Positions 1 to 6,712 of a stretch of 9,936 nucleotides of DNA are shown one piece after another. Below the pieces are notes generated by a model, which was not told where the DNA came from, did not search any database, and saw nothing but the letters and a program-made list of their open reading frames with translations. The stretch spans positions 1 to 9,936 of the forward strand of contig CAUBHZ010000037.1 of the NCBI GenBank assembly GCA_958435885.1, in the 5' to 3' direction. Numbering within the stretch: position 1 is the first letter of the stretch; each line of letters begins with the position of its first letter. The translations under genes and the position numbers were made by a program. Source of the DNA: an uncultured Intestinimonas sp. (GTDB lineage: Bacteria; Bacillota_A; Clostridia; Oscillospirales; Oscillospiraceae).

Positions 1-43
1 GGAAGCGGACGTGCAGGTCGTTAACACACAAAAGCTTTCCCAC
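1..43 (-). CDS. Peptide-type ABC transporter ATP-binding subunit, N-terminal fragment (DppD/OppD-like)
   Basis: Only the first 14 codons are inside the window; the gene runs off the left edge. They read M-G-K-L-L-C-V-N-D-L-H-V-R-F from a GTG start at 43-41. This matches the usual opening of nucleotide-binding subunits of Dpp/Opp importers (LLxVxNLxVxF, the first strand before Walker A). A second in-frame GTG lies at 49-47 and overlaps the TGA of the upstream permease as GTGA. However, the GGGAGG at 56-51 sits 7 nt before the GTG at 43 and only 1 nt before the one at 49, so the inner start is preferred. As the last visible gene of the importer operon it should encode a cytoplasmic ATPase that powers the two permeases. 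Walker motifs lie outside the window, so the call rests on the N-terminus and operon position. Confidence 0.7.
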   Translation of the reverse strand, partial: MGKLLCVNDLHVRF

Positions 44-45
44 GG

Positions 46-861
46 TCACACCTCCCTGCCCTGCTGGGCCCGGCGCTGGAGCCCCTCGCTGAGGAGGCTG
101 AAGCCCAGGATCAAAAGGGCGATGGTGCCGCCCACGCTGAGGGCATACCAGGGGGCGCTGTTCAAGTAGGTCTGGCTGTCGCTGAGCATGGAGCCCAGGC
201 TGGCGTAGGGGGGCTGGATGCCGATGCCCAGAAAGCTCATGCTGGCCTCGCTGAGGATGGCGTTGTTGAAGCCGATGGTGATGGCGCTCAGCAACACCGG
301 CATGGTGTTGGGCAGGATGTGGGAGAAGAGGATGCGCACGTTTCCCACCCCCATGAGCCGGGCGGAGCGGATATAGTTGAGATCCCGGCACCGGGCGAAC
401 TCTCCCCGGACGATGCGGGCGAAGCTGGGGATGAAGAGGATACCCAGGGCGAAGATCACGTTGTAGGTGCCCTGGCCGATGATGCTCACCACCACCAGGG
501 CCAGCAGGATGCTGGGAAAGGCGGTGATGGAGTCGCACACCCGGGTGAGGATCACGTCGGCGGGACCGCCGTAGTAGCCGCACAGACTGCCGATGAGGAT
601 GCCGAAGACGCACCCGATGGCCACCACGCACACGGCGATGAGGAAGGAGGTGCCGGCGCCGCTGAGGACCCGGCTGAAAATGTCCCGGCCGAAGTTGTCG
701 GTGCCCAGCAGGTGGAGGAGGGATGGACCCTGGTTCTTGGCCGAGGCGTCCATGGCGGTGGTGCCGTAGGGGGTCCACACGTAGCCCACCAGAATGAGGG
801 CCACCATCACCCCGCTGATGGCACCGCCGATATAGAGTAAGGGATTCCCTTTTGCTTTCAT
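46..861 (-). CDS. Peptide-type ABC transporter permease, DppC/OppC-like
   Basis: This 271-aa integral membrane protein is the second permease of a Dpp/Opp-type importer and should form the translocation pore with the DppB-like subunit. The N-terminal membrane segment (about 10-30) is followed by the family signature LLGTDNFGRDIFSRVLSGA (51-69). Further hydrophobic helices lie near 71-95, 113-147, 183-200 and 238-257. The cytoplasmic EAA loop that docks on the ATPase is visible at about 160-185 (NYIRSARLMGVGNVRILFSH). The motif EASMSFLGIGIQPPYASLG (205-223) is typical of DppC. A GAGGAGG at 879-873 lies 11 nt before the ATG, slightly long. The gene follows the DppB-like gene after 16 nt, and its stop region overlaps the start region of the ATPase gene. 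It is somewhat shorter at the N-terminus than many homologues, but nothing looks broken. The transported substrate (di-/oligopeptide, nickel, glutathione) cannot be told from the permease. Confidence 0.93.
   Translation of the reverse strand: MKAKGNPLLYIGGAISGVMVALILVGYVWTPYGTTAMDASAKNQGPSLLHLLGTDNFGRDIFSRVLSGAGTSFLIAVCVVAIGCVFGILIGSLCGYYGGPADVILTRVCDSITAFPSILLALVVVSIIGQGTYNVIFALGILFIPSFARIVRGEFARCRDLNYIRSARLMGVGNVRILFSHILPNTMPVLLSAITIGFNNAILSEASMSFLGIGIQPPYASLGSMLSDSQTYLNSAPWYALSVGGTIALLILGFSLLSEGLQRRAQQGREV
51..56 (-). promoter_or_regulatory. Ribosome binding site deciding the ATPase start
   Basis: On the minus strand this reads GGGAGG, within the last codons of the DppC-like gene. It is 7 nt from the GTG at 43-41 and 1 nt from the GTG at 49-47, favouring the inner start and implying translational coupling with the permease. 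Confidence 0.6.
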
Positions 862-877
862 ATTCAGATTGACCTCC

Positions 878-1819
878 TCAGCGCAGTCTGAGCCGCGGGT
901 CTACCAGCTGGTAGAGAAGGTCGGCCACGAAGTTCACGATGACGATCCAAGCGGCCATGATGACCACGATGGCCTGGACCACGGGAAAGTCCCGGTTGGA
1001 GATGCTGGCCAGAAGGAGCCGGCCCACCCCGGGAATGGTGAAGACCTGCTCGATGATGATGGTGCCGGTCATGATCTCGGCGGCGGAGACCGCCAGGAAG
1101 GTGATGACCGGGATGAGGGCGTTTTTGAGCACATGGCGGCGGAGGATGCCGCCCCGGTCGCCGCCCCGGCTGCGGGCGGTGCGGACGTAGTCCTTGCCCG
1201 ACTCCTGGAGGATGGCGCTGCGGAGCATCTTGACCGTCATGGCGATGCGGGGGATGGCGATGGACAGGGCGGGCAGGATGAGATAGCTGAGAAAAGCCCC
1301 CCAGTCCTGGGTGTAGGAGACGAAGTCGCCGGGGGTGAAGATTTTCAGGATGATCCCGAAGAAGAAGCAGGAGAGGATGCCGATGAAGAAGGCGGGCACG
1401 CTCATGACCACCTGGTCCACCGCGGTGACCAGGCCGTCCAGCCAGCCGCTGCGGACGCTGCCGGCCAGGATGCCCAACGGGATGGAGAGGACGATGGTGA
1501 TGACAAAGGAGAGGATGGTGAGACAGAAGGTGATGGCCAGCTTCTCCCCCAGCATCTCAGACACCGGCATGTGGTAGCTGTAGCTCTCCCCCATGTCCCC
1601 CTGCACAAAGCCGGTCAGCCAGTCCAGGTAGCGCACCGGGATGGGCCGGTCCAAGCCCAGCTCCGCACGGAGCTCGGCCTTGGCCTCCTCGGTGGCCTCG
1701 GTGCCCAGGAGCTTGGTGGTGGGATCGCCGGGGATGATCTGGAAAGCAAGGAAGGCGAGGAGCGAAACAATGAACAATGTAATAATGAGAGTGAGGAATT
1801 TTTTCGCTACATATTTCAT
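878..1819 (-). CDS. Peptide-type ABC transporter permease, DppB/OppB-like
   Basis: This 313-aa protein is the first permease of the importer. A hydrophobic N-terminal helix (about 7-28) leads into the IIPGDPTTKLLG segment (28-39), the usual DppB/OppB opening (PGDP). An extracytoplasmic stretch follows, including LTGFVQGDMGESYSYHMPV (68-86), the family's GDLGxSYxxxxPV-type element. Membrane helices follow near 96-120, 135-160, 176-195, 233-255 and 282-305. The EAA loop is at about 209-232 (DYVRTARSRGGDRGGILRRH), though the usual RAKGL reads RSRGG. EQVFTIPGVGRLLLASI (257-273) is strongly diagnostic, and the end VDPRLRLR is typical. AAGGAGG at 1833-1827 stands 7 nt before the ATG. The gene lies 42 nt downstream of the solute-binding lipoprotein gene and 16 nt upstream of the DppC-like gene, in one operon. 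Exact substrate class is unresolved. Confidence 0.94.
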   Translation of the reverse strand: MKYVAKKFLTLIITLFIVSLLAFLAFQIIPGDPTTKLLGTEATEEAKAELRAELGLDRPIPVRYLDWLTGFVQGDMGESYSYHMPVSEMLGEKLAITFCLTILSFVITIVLSIPLGILAGSVRSGWLDGLVTAVDQVVMSVPAFFIGILSCFFFGIILKIFTPGDFVSYTQDWGAFLSYLILPALSIAIPRIAMTVKMLRSAILQESGKDYVRTARSRGGDRGGILRRHVLKNALIPVITFLAVSAAEIMTGTIIIEQVFTIPGVGRLLLASISNRDFPVVQAIVVIMAAWIVIVNFVADLLYQLVDPRLRLR

Positions 1820-1861
1820 CTCCCCGCCTCCTTTCTTTCAGGTTCGGGACCCGGCCGGAAC

Positions 1862-3415
1862 TCAGGCGGCCGTGTCGAAGTACAGCTTGGACATGTCGAT
1901 CACATAGAGGGGATAGAACTCATACCCCTTCAGATCGGGGCACATGGCCACAAAGTCGGCCAGATCCTGGAGATAGACGTTGGCCGCCGTATCGCTGAGG
2001 ATCTTGAGGCACTCCTTGTAGTAGGCCGTCTGCTGGGCGTCGTCCACGGTGGACTGGGCGGCGGCGTAAGCGGCATCATAATCAGCGTTGTTGTAGTTGA
2101 TCATGTTCTTGTCGTTGTCGCTCACCCACCGGGCCAGCATGCCGCTGGCGTTGAGGGTGCTGGAGTCGAAGCCCACCACGGTGGACTGGAAGTTCCGAGC
2201 GCCGTAGACGTCATTGACCCAGGTGTTCCAATCCACCAGCTGGATCTCCGCCTTCACCCCCACGGCGGCCAGCTGCTCCACCAGCACCGTGGCGGTGTCC
2301 ACGTGGGGCTGGTAGTTGCTGGGCACGGTGATGGTAAAGGAGAAGCCGTCGGGATAGCCCGCCTCCGTCAGCAGCTCCTTGGCCTTCTCAGGGTCATAGG
2401 GATAGGCGTCGGCCAGGCTGGCGTCAAAGTACTTGGTGAAGGCGGGGTACATGGAGGAGCCCACCTTGGTGCCGTGGCCCTCGGCGGTGAGCTCCATCAT
2501 GGCGTCCACATCCACCGCGTAGCACAGGGCCTGGCGCACCTTCTCATTGTTGAAGGGCTCCACGGCGTTGTTGAGGTAGAGGGCCTGCACCAGGTTCATG
2601 GTCCCCTCCAGCACCTGGTAGCCGTTGCTCAGGTTGTTCACCTGGTCGATGGTCAGGTGGGCCACCAGGTCCAGGGCGCCGGAGTCCAGGGCGGTGAAGA
2701 GGGCGGTGTTATCCTCGTAGATCTTGTAGGTCACCTTGTCCAGATGGGCGGGCTCCCCGTAGTATTCGTCGTGCTTCTCCAGGATGATGTTCTCCTGGAC
2801 GCTGCGGGAGACGAACTTGAAGGGACCGGTGCCCACAGGCTGGGTGGCCTGCTCGGTGTAGCCGGCGGGGACGATGTACACGCTGGCCACATAGCTGAGG
2901 AAATCGCTGTTCGGGGCACTCAGGACCATGGTGATCTGATTGCCATCGGCCGTCATGCTGGTGACAGCAGAAAGCGCCTCCACCACGGCGGAAGTCACCG
3001 AGGTTGCGGCGCAGGTTTCAAAGGAATAGAGCACGTCGTCGGGGGTACACACAGCGCCGTTGTGGAAGACCACGTTGTCACGCAGGGTGAACACGTAAGT
3101 CAAACCATCCTCCGACACGGACACGTCGGAGGCGACAGCGTTGACATAGTTCCCGCTGGAGTCGGGCTTTACCAGCCCTTCGAAGACGTTGAACATGACC
3201 TCTCTAGTTCCTGCGGCCGTCATCTGATACGGGTCAAGACTATCATCCAGGTCCTGGGCGATCCCCACGGTGAGTTCATTGGCGTGGGGCGCCCCGGAAG
3301 AAGGCGTAGTTTCGTCGCTGGGGGCGGTCGTCTGAGTCGTTGCTCCTCCGCATGCGCTGAGTGAACACGCCAGGGCGGCCACCGCCAGGAAAACTGCAAG
3401 AATCCGTTTTTTCAT
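1862..3415 (-). CDS. Family 5 extracellular solute-binding lipoprotein (DppA/OppA-like)
   Basis: This 517-aa lipoprotein is the ligand-capturing subunit of the importer, tethered to the outer face of the membrane. Residues 1-22 form a lipoprotein signal peptide (KKR, hydrophobic core, lipobox L-S-A-C with C22), followed by a Thr/Ser/Pro-rich linker to about residue 42. Family 5 (SBP_bac_5) landmarks follow in order: NVFEGLVKP (76-84), the signature around DGLTYVFTLRDNVVFHNG (103-120) with TPDDVLYSFE, PVGTGPFKF (193-201), YYGEPAHLDKV (218-228), NNEKVRQALCYAVD (289-302) and YDPEKAKELLTEAGYPDGF (340-358). The reading frame is open upstream to an ATG at 3559, but the ATG at 3415 has AAGGAGA 7 nt before it and gives an immediate signal peptide, so it is chosen. 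Length is normal for the family. Peptides are the commonest ligands, but nickel, haem and glutathione binders share this fold. It is the first gene of the operon, behind the promoter at 3525-3497. Confidence 0.95.
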   Translation of the reverse strand: MKKRILAVFLAVAALACSLSACGGATTQTTAPSDETTPSSGAPHANELTVGIAQDLDDSLDPYQMTAAGTREVMFNVFEGLVKPDSSGNYVNAVASDVSVSEDGLTYVFTLRDNVVFHNGAVCTPDDVLYSFETCAATSVTSAVVEALSAVTSMTADGNQITMVLSAPNSDFLSYVASVYIVPAGYTEQATQPVGTGPFKFVSRSVQENIILEKHDEYYGEPAHLDKVTYKIYEDNTALFTALDSGALDLVAHLTIDQVNNLSNGYQVLEGTMNLVQALYLNNAVEPFNNEKVRQALCYAVDVDAMMELTAEGHGTKVGSSMYPAFTKYFDASLADAYPYDPEKAKELLTEAGYPDGFSFTITVPSNYQPHVDTATVLVEQLAAVGVKAEIQLVDWNTWVNDVYGARNFQSTVVGFDSSTLNASGMLARWVSDNDKNMINYNNADYDAAYAAAQSTVDDAQQTAYYKECLKILSDTAANVYLQDLADFVAMCPDLKGYEFYPLYVIDMSKLYFDTAA

Positions 3416-3422
3416 TGCCGAT

Positions 3423-3429
3423 TCTCCTT
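3423..3429 (-). promoter_or_regulatory. Ribosome binding site of the solute-binding protein gene
   Basis: AAGGAGA on the minus strand, 7 nt before the ATG at 3415. It settles the start in favour of the lipoprotein signal peptide over the in-frame ATG at 3559, which would place 48 non-signal residues in front of it. Confidence 0.75.
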
Positions 3430-3432
3430 CCA

Positions 3433-3448
3433 CTGTCCCGGGGGACAG
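3433..3448 (-). other. Leader hairpin before the solute-binding protein ribosome binding site
   Basis: A perfect 7-bp inverted repeat, CTGTCCC and GGGACAG with 2 nt between; 6 bp with a 4-nt loop is more realistic in RNA. It ends 3 nt before the AAGGAGA. There is no T-run, so it is not an intrinsic terminator. It could stabilise the transcript or modulate initiation; its function is inference. Confidence 0.45.
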
Positions 3449-3496
3449 CGTTACAACAAAATAACTTCTTCTCCCATTATTAAATTGTCGCGCTCT

Positions 3497-3525
3497 ATTG
3501 TAGTGCATCCCGCTGGAAATTACAA
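3497..3525 (-). promoter_or_regulatory. Sigma70/sigmaA-type promoter for the ABC importer operon
   Basis: On the minus strand TTGTAA (3525-3520) is followed after exactly 17 nt by TACAAT (3502-3497), matching 4 of 6 and 5 of 6 consensus bases. Transcription would begin near 3490, giving a leader of about 75 nt containing the hairpin and the AAGGAGA. The position in an AT-rich divergent region upstream of the first operon gene supports the call. No operator was recognised around it. Confidence 0.6.
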
Positions 3526-3572
3526 GCCCCAGGAAATTTTTTCTGTTTCTGTGGGCCACTTTTCCTTTTTTA

Positions 3573-3609
3573 AAACTACATATGTCTTTTATCTTGACAG
3601 ATGTAGTTT
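3573..3609. promoter_or_regulatory. Large inverted repeat, candidate TetR operator
   Basis: Left arm AAACTACATATGTC (3573-3586) and right arm GACAGATGTAGTTT (3596-3609) are reverse complements at 13 of 14 positions, separated by 9 nt. The right arm contains the last four bases of the -35 hexamer TTGACA (3594-3599) of the rightward promoter, so a bound protein would block RNA polymerase. The outer 9 bp are a perfect match. The size and location immediately upstream of a TetR gene suggest autoregulation of the tetR-MMPL-surface protein operon. Each arm also contains a near-palindrome close to TACANNTGTA (TACATATGTC and GACAGATGTA), a BlaI/CopY-like box, so a regulator of another family encoded elsewhere cannot be excluded. 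The structure is seen directly; the binding protein is inferred. Confidence 0.7.
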
Positions 3610-3622
3610 AATGGCGTATGAT
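3594..3622 (+). promoter_or_regulatory. Strong sigma70/sigmaA-type promoter for the tetR operon
   Basis: TTGACA (3594-3599, perfect) is separated by exactly 17 nt from TATGAT (3617-3622, 5 of 6). Transcription would start near 3629-3630, giving a leader of about 50 nt before the regulator's ATG. The inverted repeat at 3573-3609 covers the -35 box and part of the spacer, so the promoter looks built for repression. Confidence 0.85.
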
Positions 3623-3635
3623 AATCCGGACCACA

Positions 3636-3659
3636 GGCCGGGCTGAAAAATGCCCGGCC
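3636..3659 (+). other. GC-rich leader hairpin upstream of tetR
   Basis: A perfect 8-bp stem, GGCCGGGC (3636-3643) and GCCCGGCC (3652-3659), closes an 8-nt A-rich loop. It would lie a few nucleotides from the predicted 5' end of the mRNA and 8 nt before the ribosome binding site. It has no following T-run, so it is unlikely to be a terminator; it may act as a 5' stabiliser or tune translation. Confidence 0.5.
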
Positions 3660-3667
3660 CAGCCATC

Positions 3668-3673
3668 GGAGGG
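3668..3673 (+). promoter_or_regulatory. Ribosome binding site deciding the tetR start
   Basis: GGAGGG lies 6 nt before the ATG at 3680. The other in-frame ATG at 3650 lies in the leader hairpin and has no ribosome binding site, so the shorter protein is chosen. Confidence 0.75.
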
Positions 3674-3679
3674 ATTTTC

Positions 3680-4255
3680 ATGACCCACGCAAGCGACGAA
3701 AACCTGGACCTGCGGCAGCGCCGGACCCGGCAGTCCCTGGTGCGGGCGCTGGAGGAGCTGCTGGCGGAGCGGCCCTTCCAGTCCCTCTCCGTCACCGACA
3801 TCTGCCAGCGGGCCATGGTCCACCGCACCACCTTCTACGCCCACTTCAACGACAAGCAGGAGCTGCTGCGCTACCTGCTGCTGGGGGTGGAGCGTCGGTG
3901 CGTGGAGACCTGTCTGCCCCGGGACTGGTCCGGAGCGGCCCGGGACTACTTCCTCACCGCCGCACGGAACGTGCTGGACTTCTTCCAGTCCAGACGGGAC
4001 TTCTACCGCACCTGCCTGCGCAGCGGCGCCGACATCGACGCCCACGTGCTGGAGGACCAGGCGGCAAGGGACCTGGGCCAGCTCCTCTCCCACCCCAGGT
4101 TCCACGCCGCCTTCCCCGACTCCGACCCCCGCATCACCGCCCGGTTCTACACCGGCGCCATGCTGTCCCTTCTGCGCTGGTGGCTGGACAGCGACGACCC
4201 CGTCTCCGTGGAGCGTCTCATCGCCCATCTGGAGCGCTTCATCCCAGCACTCTGA
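3680..4255 (+). CDS. TetR/AcrR-family transcriptional regulator
   Basis: This 191-aa cytoplasmic DNA-binding protein is a one-component regulator. The N-terminal domain (about 11-60) opens with RQRRTRQSLVRALEELLAERP. The helix-turn-helix follows at about 37-56, with SVTDICQRAMVHRTTFYAHF, a close match to the TetR signature, then NDKQELL. The C-terminal half (about 62-191) is a diverse helical ligand-binding and dimerisation region; its FYTGAMLSLLRWWL segment (156-169) is typical of small DhaS-like or AcrR-type members. The start at 3680 is set by GGAGGG. An inverted repeat overlapping its own promoter suggests autorepression. The MMPL transporter gene starts 15 nt after its stop, so the regulator probably controls that pump and its partner in response to a pump substrate or envelope-active compound. 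The ligand cannot be predicted. Control of the divergent ABC operon is possible but not suggested by the operator position. Confidence 0.93.
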   Translation: MTHASDENLDLRQRRTRQSLVRALEELLAERPFQSLSVTDICQRAMVHRTTFYAHFNDKQELLRYLLLGVERRCVETCLPRDWSGAARDYFLTAARNVLDFFQSRRDFYRTCLRSGADIDAHVLEDQAARDLGQLLSHPRFHAAFPDSDPRITARFYTGAMLSLLRWWLDSDDPVSVERLIAHLERFIPAL

Positions 4256-4270
4256 TCAGGAGGACCCCCT

Positions 4271-6712
4271 ATGGACCAGGAAAAGCACACCGAAACCTTC
4301 ATGACCAAGCTCTCCCGCTTCATCGTCGACAAGCGGAAGGCCTTCTACCTCGTCTTTCTGGCGGCCTTTCTCTTCTGCGCCGCCTCCATCAATAAGGTAG
4401 AGATCAACAACGACATCACCTCCTACCTCCCCGCCGACACCGAGACCCGCCGGGGACTCACCCTCATGGACGAGGAGTTCGTCACCCTGGGCTCCGCCGA
4501 CGTCATGGTCTCCAACATCCCGCTGGAAACCGCCCGGGAGCTGTGCCACAAGCTGGAGATCCTGCCCGGCGTCTCCGGTGTCACCTTCGACGACTCCGCC
4601 GACCACTACCACGACTCCGCCGCCCTCTTCTCCGTCACCTTCGACGCCCCGGAGGACGACCCCGAGGCCGTCACCGCCCTCCAGGCCGTCCAGGATGCCC
4701 TGGAGGGCTACGACGTCTACGTCTCCACCCAGGTAGGCCGGGATGAGTCGGCCAGTCTTCAGAAGGAAATGACGGTTATTCTGGCCATTGCCGCCGCCGT
4801 CATCGTGGTGGTCCTCCTCTTCACCTCCAAGAGCTACATGGAGGTGCCCGTCTATCTCATCGTCTTCGCCGCGGCGGCGGTGCTCAACATGGGCACCAAC
4901 TTCATCTTCGGCACCATCTCCTTCATCACCAACTCCATCGCCGTGGTGCTCCAGCTGGCCCTGGCCATCGACTATGCCATCATCTTCTGCCACCGGTACA
5001 TGGAGGAGCGGGACAACGGCCTGGACCCCCGGGAGGCCGACATCGCCGCCCTGAGCAAGGCCATCGTGGAGATCTCCTCCTCCAGCCTCACCACCATCTC
5101 GGGCCTGGTGGCCCTCATGCTCATGCAGCTGCGCATCGGCTTCGACATGGGCATCGTCCTGGCCAAGGGCATCGTGTGCTCCATGCTGTGCGTGTTCCTC
5201 CTGATGCCCGGCCTGCTCATGCTCTTCAGCCGGCCCATCGAGCGTACCCGCCACAAAAACCTGGTGCCCGACATCGGCTTCTGGGGCCGGGGCGTGGTGA
5301 AGCTGCGGTACATCCTCCCCCCCATCTTCCTGGTGGTATTGGTGGCGGGGGCCATTCTCTCCAGCAAGTGCGAGTACGTCTTCGACACCAACGACGCCGA
5401 CTTTGACAACAAGCCCGACTGGCGCATCGCCGAAGAGAAGGTCACCGACACCTTTGGCAAGAAAAACACCATCGCCGTGCTGGTGCCCCGGGGGGACTAC
5501 GACAAGGAAAAGCAGGTCCTGGAGCAGGTCTCCCGACTGCCCCAGGTGACCCAGGCCACCGGCCTTGCCAACATCGAGGTGGAGGACGGCCGTGTCCTCA
5601 CCGACGCCCTCACCCCCCGGCAGTTCTCCGAGCTGGCCGGGGTCGACATCGAGCTCTGCCGCCTCCTCTACCAGGCCTACGGCCTGAGCGTGGAGGAGTA
5701 CGGCGCCATCTTCCAGAACCCCGACGACTACGCCGTCCCCCTCATCGACGTCTTTGAGTTCCTGCTGGAGCAGAAGGACAAGGGCGTGGTGAACCTCACC
5801 GGCGACCAGGAGGAAAAGGTGGAGGACCTCCGGGAGGAGCTGGACCTGGGTCTGGAGCAGCTCCGGGGCGAGAATTGGTCCCGGCTGGTCTTCGTGGCCG
5901 ACGTCCCCACCGAGGGGGAGGACACCTACGCCCTGCTGGACCAGATCCGCGCCATCGCCCAGGCCCAGTACGGCGACGACGTCATCCTGGTGGGCAACTC
6001 CACCAACGCCTTCGATCTGGCCAGTTCCTTCTCCGGGGACAACCTGAAGATCAGCGTGCTCACCGCCCTCTTCGTCATGGTCATCCTCCTCTTCACCTTC
6101 AAGTCCGCCGGTCTCCCCATCCTGCTGGTGCTCACCATCCAGGGCTCCATCTGGATCAACTTCTCCATCCCCGTGCTCACCGGCACCAACCTCTTCTTCC
6201 TGAGCTACCTGGTGGTGAGCTCCATCCAGATGGGCGCCACCATCGACTACGCCATCGTCATCACCAATCGCTACCTGGAGCTCAAGGGCACCATGGACCG
6301 GAAAGAGGCCGCCATCGCCGCCCTGAGCCAGAGCTTCCCCACCGTGCTCACCTCGGGCACCATTATGGCCGTGGCCGGCTTCCTCATCGGCGGCATCTCC
6401 ACCGACGCCACCATCGGCTCCGTGGGCCAGGCCCTGGGCCGGGGCACCGTCACCTCCATTTTCCTGGTGATGACCGTGCTGCCCCAGATGCTCGTGCTGG
6501 GTGACGTCCTCATCGAGCGCACCGCCATCACCCTCAACCGCGACCGGAAACAGCGCTTCAACCAGGGCACCATGCGCCTGGACGGCCACGTCCGAGGCCA
6601 CGTGTCCGGCTTCGTGGACGGCGAGTTCAAGGGGGTCATCCACGGCAGCGTGGACGCCCTCATCGAGAGCAAATACCAGGAGCCCGACCGCTCCCAGGAG
6701 GATAACACATGA
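4271..6712 (+). CDS. MMPL-family (RND superfamily) transporter
   Basis: This 813-aa membrane pump probably exports a lipid, peptide or hydrophobic compound using the proton gradient. It has the internally duplicated RND layout. The first half has a helix at 22-40, an extracytoplasmic domain at about 41-167, then membrane helices within about 168-320. The second half has a helix at about 347-364, a larger extracytoplasmic domain at about 365-592 with a Glu-rich helical stretch (about 512-533), then helices within 594-748. Both halves carry the MMPL Asp-Tyr pair in the central helix, LALAIDYAIIF (D234, Y235) and MGATIDYAIVI (D659, Y660), placed like the proton-relay residues of MmpL3. The following DPREADIAALSKA and DRKEAAIAALSQS segments also match each other. 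The C-terminus carries a G-x-[VFI]-x repeat (772-795). AGGAGG stands 7 nt before the ATG. Its stop overlaps the next gene as ATGA, suggesting translational coupling. Substrate unknown. Confidence 0.92.
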   Translation: MDQEKHTETFMTKLSRFIVDKRKAFYLVFLAAFLFCAASINKVEINNDITSYLPADTETRRGLTLMDEEFVTLGSADVMVSNIPLETARELCHKLEILPGVSGVTFDDSADHYHDSAALFSVTFDAPEDDPEAVTALQAVQDALEGYDVYVSTQVGRDESASLQKEMTVILAIAAAVIVVVLLFTSKSYMEVPVYLIVFAAAAVLNMGTNFIFGTISFITNSIAVVLQLALAIDYAIIFCHRYMEERDNGLDPREADIAALSKAIVEISSSSLTTISGLVALMLMQLRIGFDMGIVLAKGIVCSMLCVFLLMPGLLMLFSRPIERTRHKNLVPDIGFWGRGVVKLRYILPPIFLVVLVAGAILSSKCEYVFDTNDADFDNKPDWRIAEEKVTDTFGKKNTIAVLVPRGDYDKEKQVLEQVSRLPQVTQATGLANIEVEDGRVLTDALTPRQFSELAGVDIELCRLLYQAYGLSVEEYGAIFQNPDDYAVPLIDVFEFLLEQKDKGVVNLTGDQEEKVEDLREELDLGLEQLRGENWSRLVFVADVPTEGEDTYALLDQIRAIAQAQYGDDVILVGNSTNAFDLASSFSGDNLKISVLTALFVMVILLFTFKSAGLPILLVLTIQGSIWINFSIPVLTGTNLFFLSYLVVSSIQMGATIDYAIVITNRYLELKGTMDRKEAAIAALSQSFPTVLTSGTIMAVAGFLIGGISTDATIGSVGQALGRGTVTSIFLVMTVLPQMLVLGDVLIERTAITLNRDRKQRFNQGTMRLDGHVRGHVSGFVDGEFKGVIHGSVDALIESKYQEPDRSQEDNT
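6584..6655 (+). repeat. Tetrapeptide repeat in the MMPL C-terminal tail
   Basis: Residues 772-795 form six consecutive tetrads of pattern G-x-[V/F/I]-x: GHVR, GHVS, GFVD, GEFK, GVIH, GSVD. They follow the last membrane helix and a basic segment (NRDRKQR), so the tail is probably cytoplasmic. The alternation of small and beta-branched or aromatic residues suggests beta-strand or short beta-helix character, as in bactofilin-like stacks; that comparison is inference. Confidence 0.65.

Noticed and set aside
869..3364. Very long open frame (831 codons) on the plus strand opposite the permease and solute-binding genes
   Set aside because: The product is a low-complexity His/Gly/Asp/Val mix without domains, and the minus strand holds clear family members with ribosome binding sites. 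It arises because the GC-rich codons of the real genes seldom give stop codons in the antisense frame.
3499..3508. ACTACA hexamer at the importer -10 region, shared with an arm of the operator
   Set aside because: Only six bases are shared, there is no second arm nearby and the inverted repeat geometry is missing, so co-regulation by the TetR protein is not supported.
3530..3555. Possible CodY-like box in the AT-rich stretch upstream of the importer promoter
   Set aside because: Aligned with AATTTTCWGAAAATT the right half does not match; only the left AATTTT agrees, which is expected by chance in AT-rich DNA.
3416..3559. N-terminal extension of the solute-binding protein to the ATG at 3559
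   Set aside because: The extension would bury the lipoprotein signal peptide 48 residues inside, has no ribosome binding site, and overlaps the predicted promoter at 3525-3497.
3608..4228. 206-codon open frame antisense to the TetR gene
   Set aside because: The plus-strand frame has a perfect TetR helix-turn-helix and a good ribosome binding site; the antisense frame has a biased composition and no recognisable features.
4256..6643. 795-codon open frame antisense to the MMPL gene
   Set aside because: Composition is extremely biased (Gly, Asp, Glu, His, Val), with no hydrophobic or domain organisation, and it mirrors the pump's codon pattern. It is a shadow.
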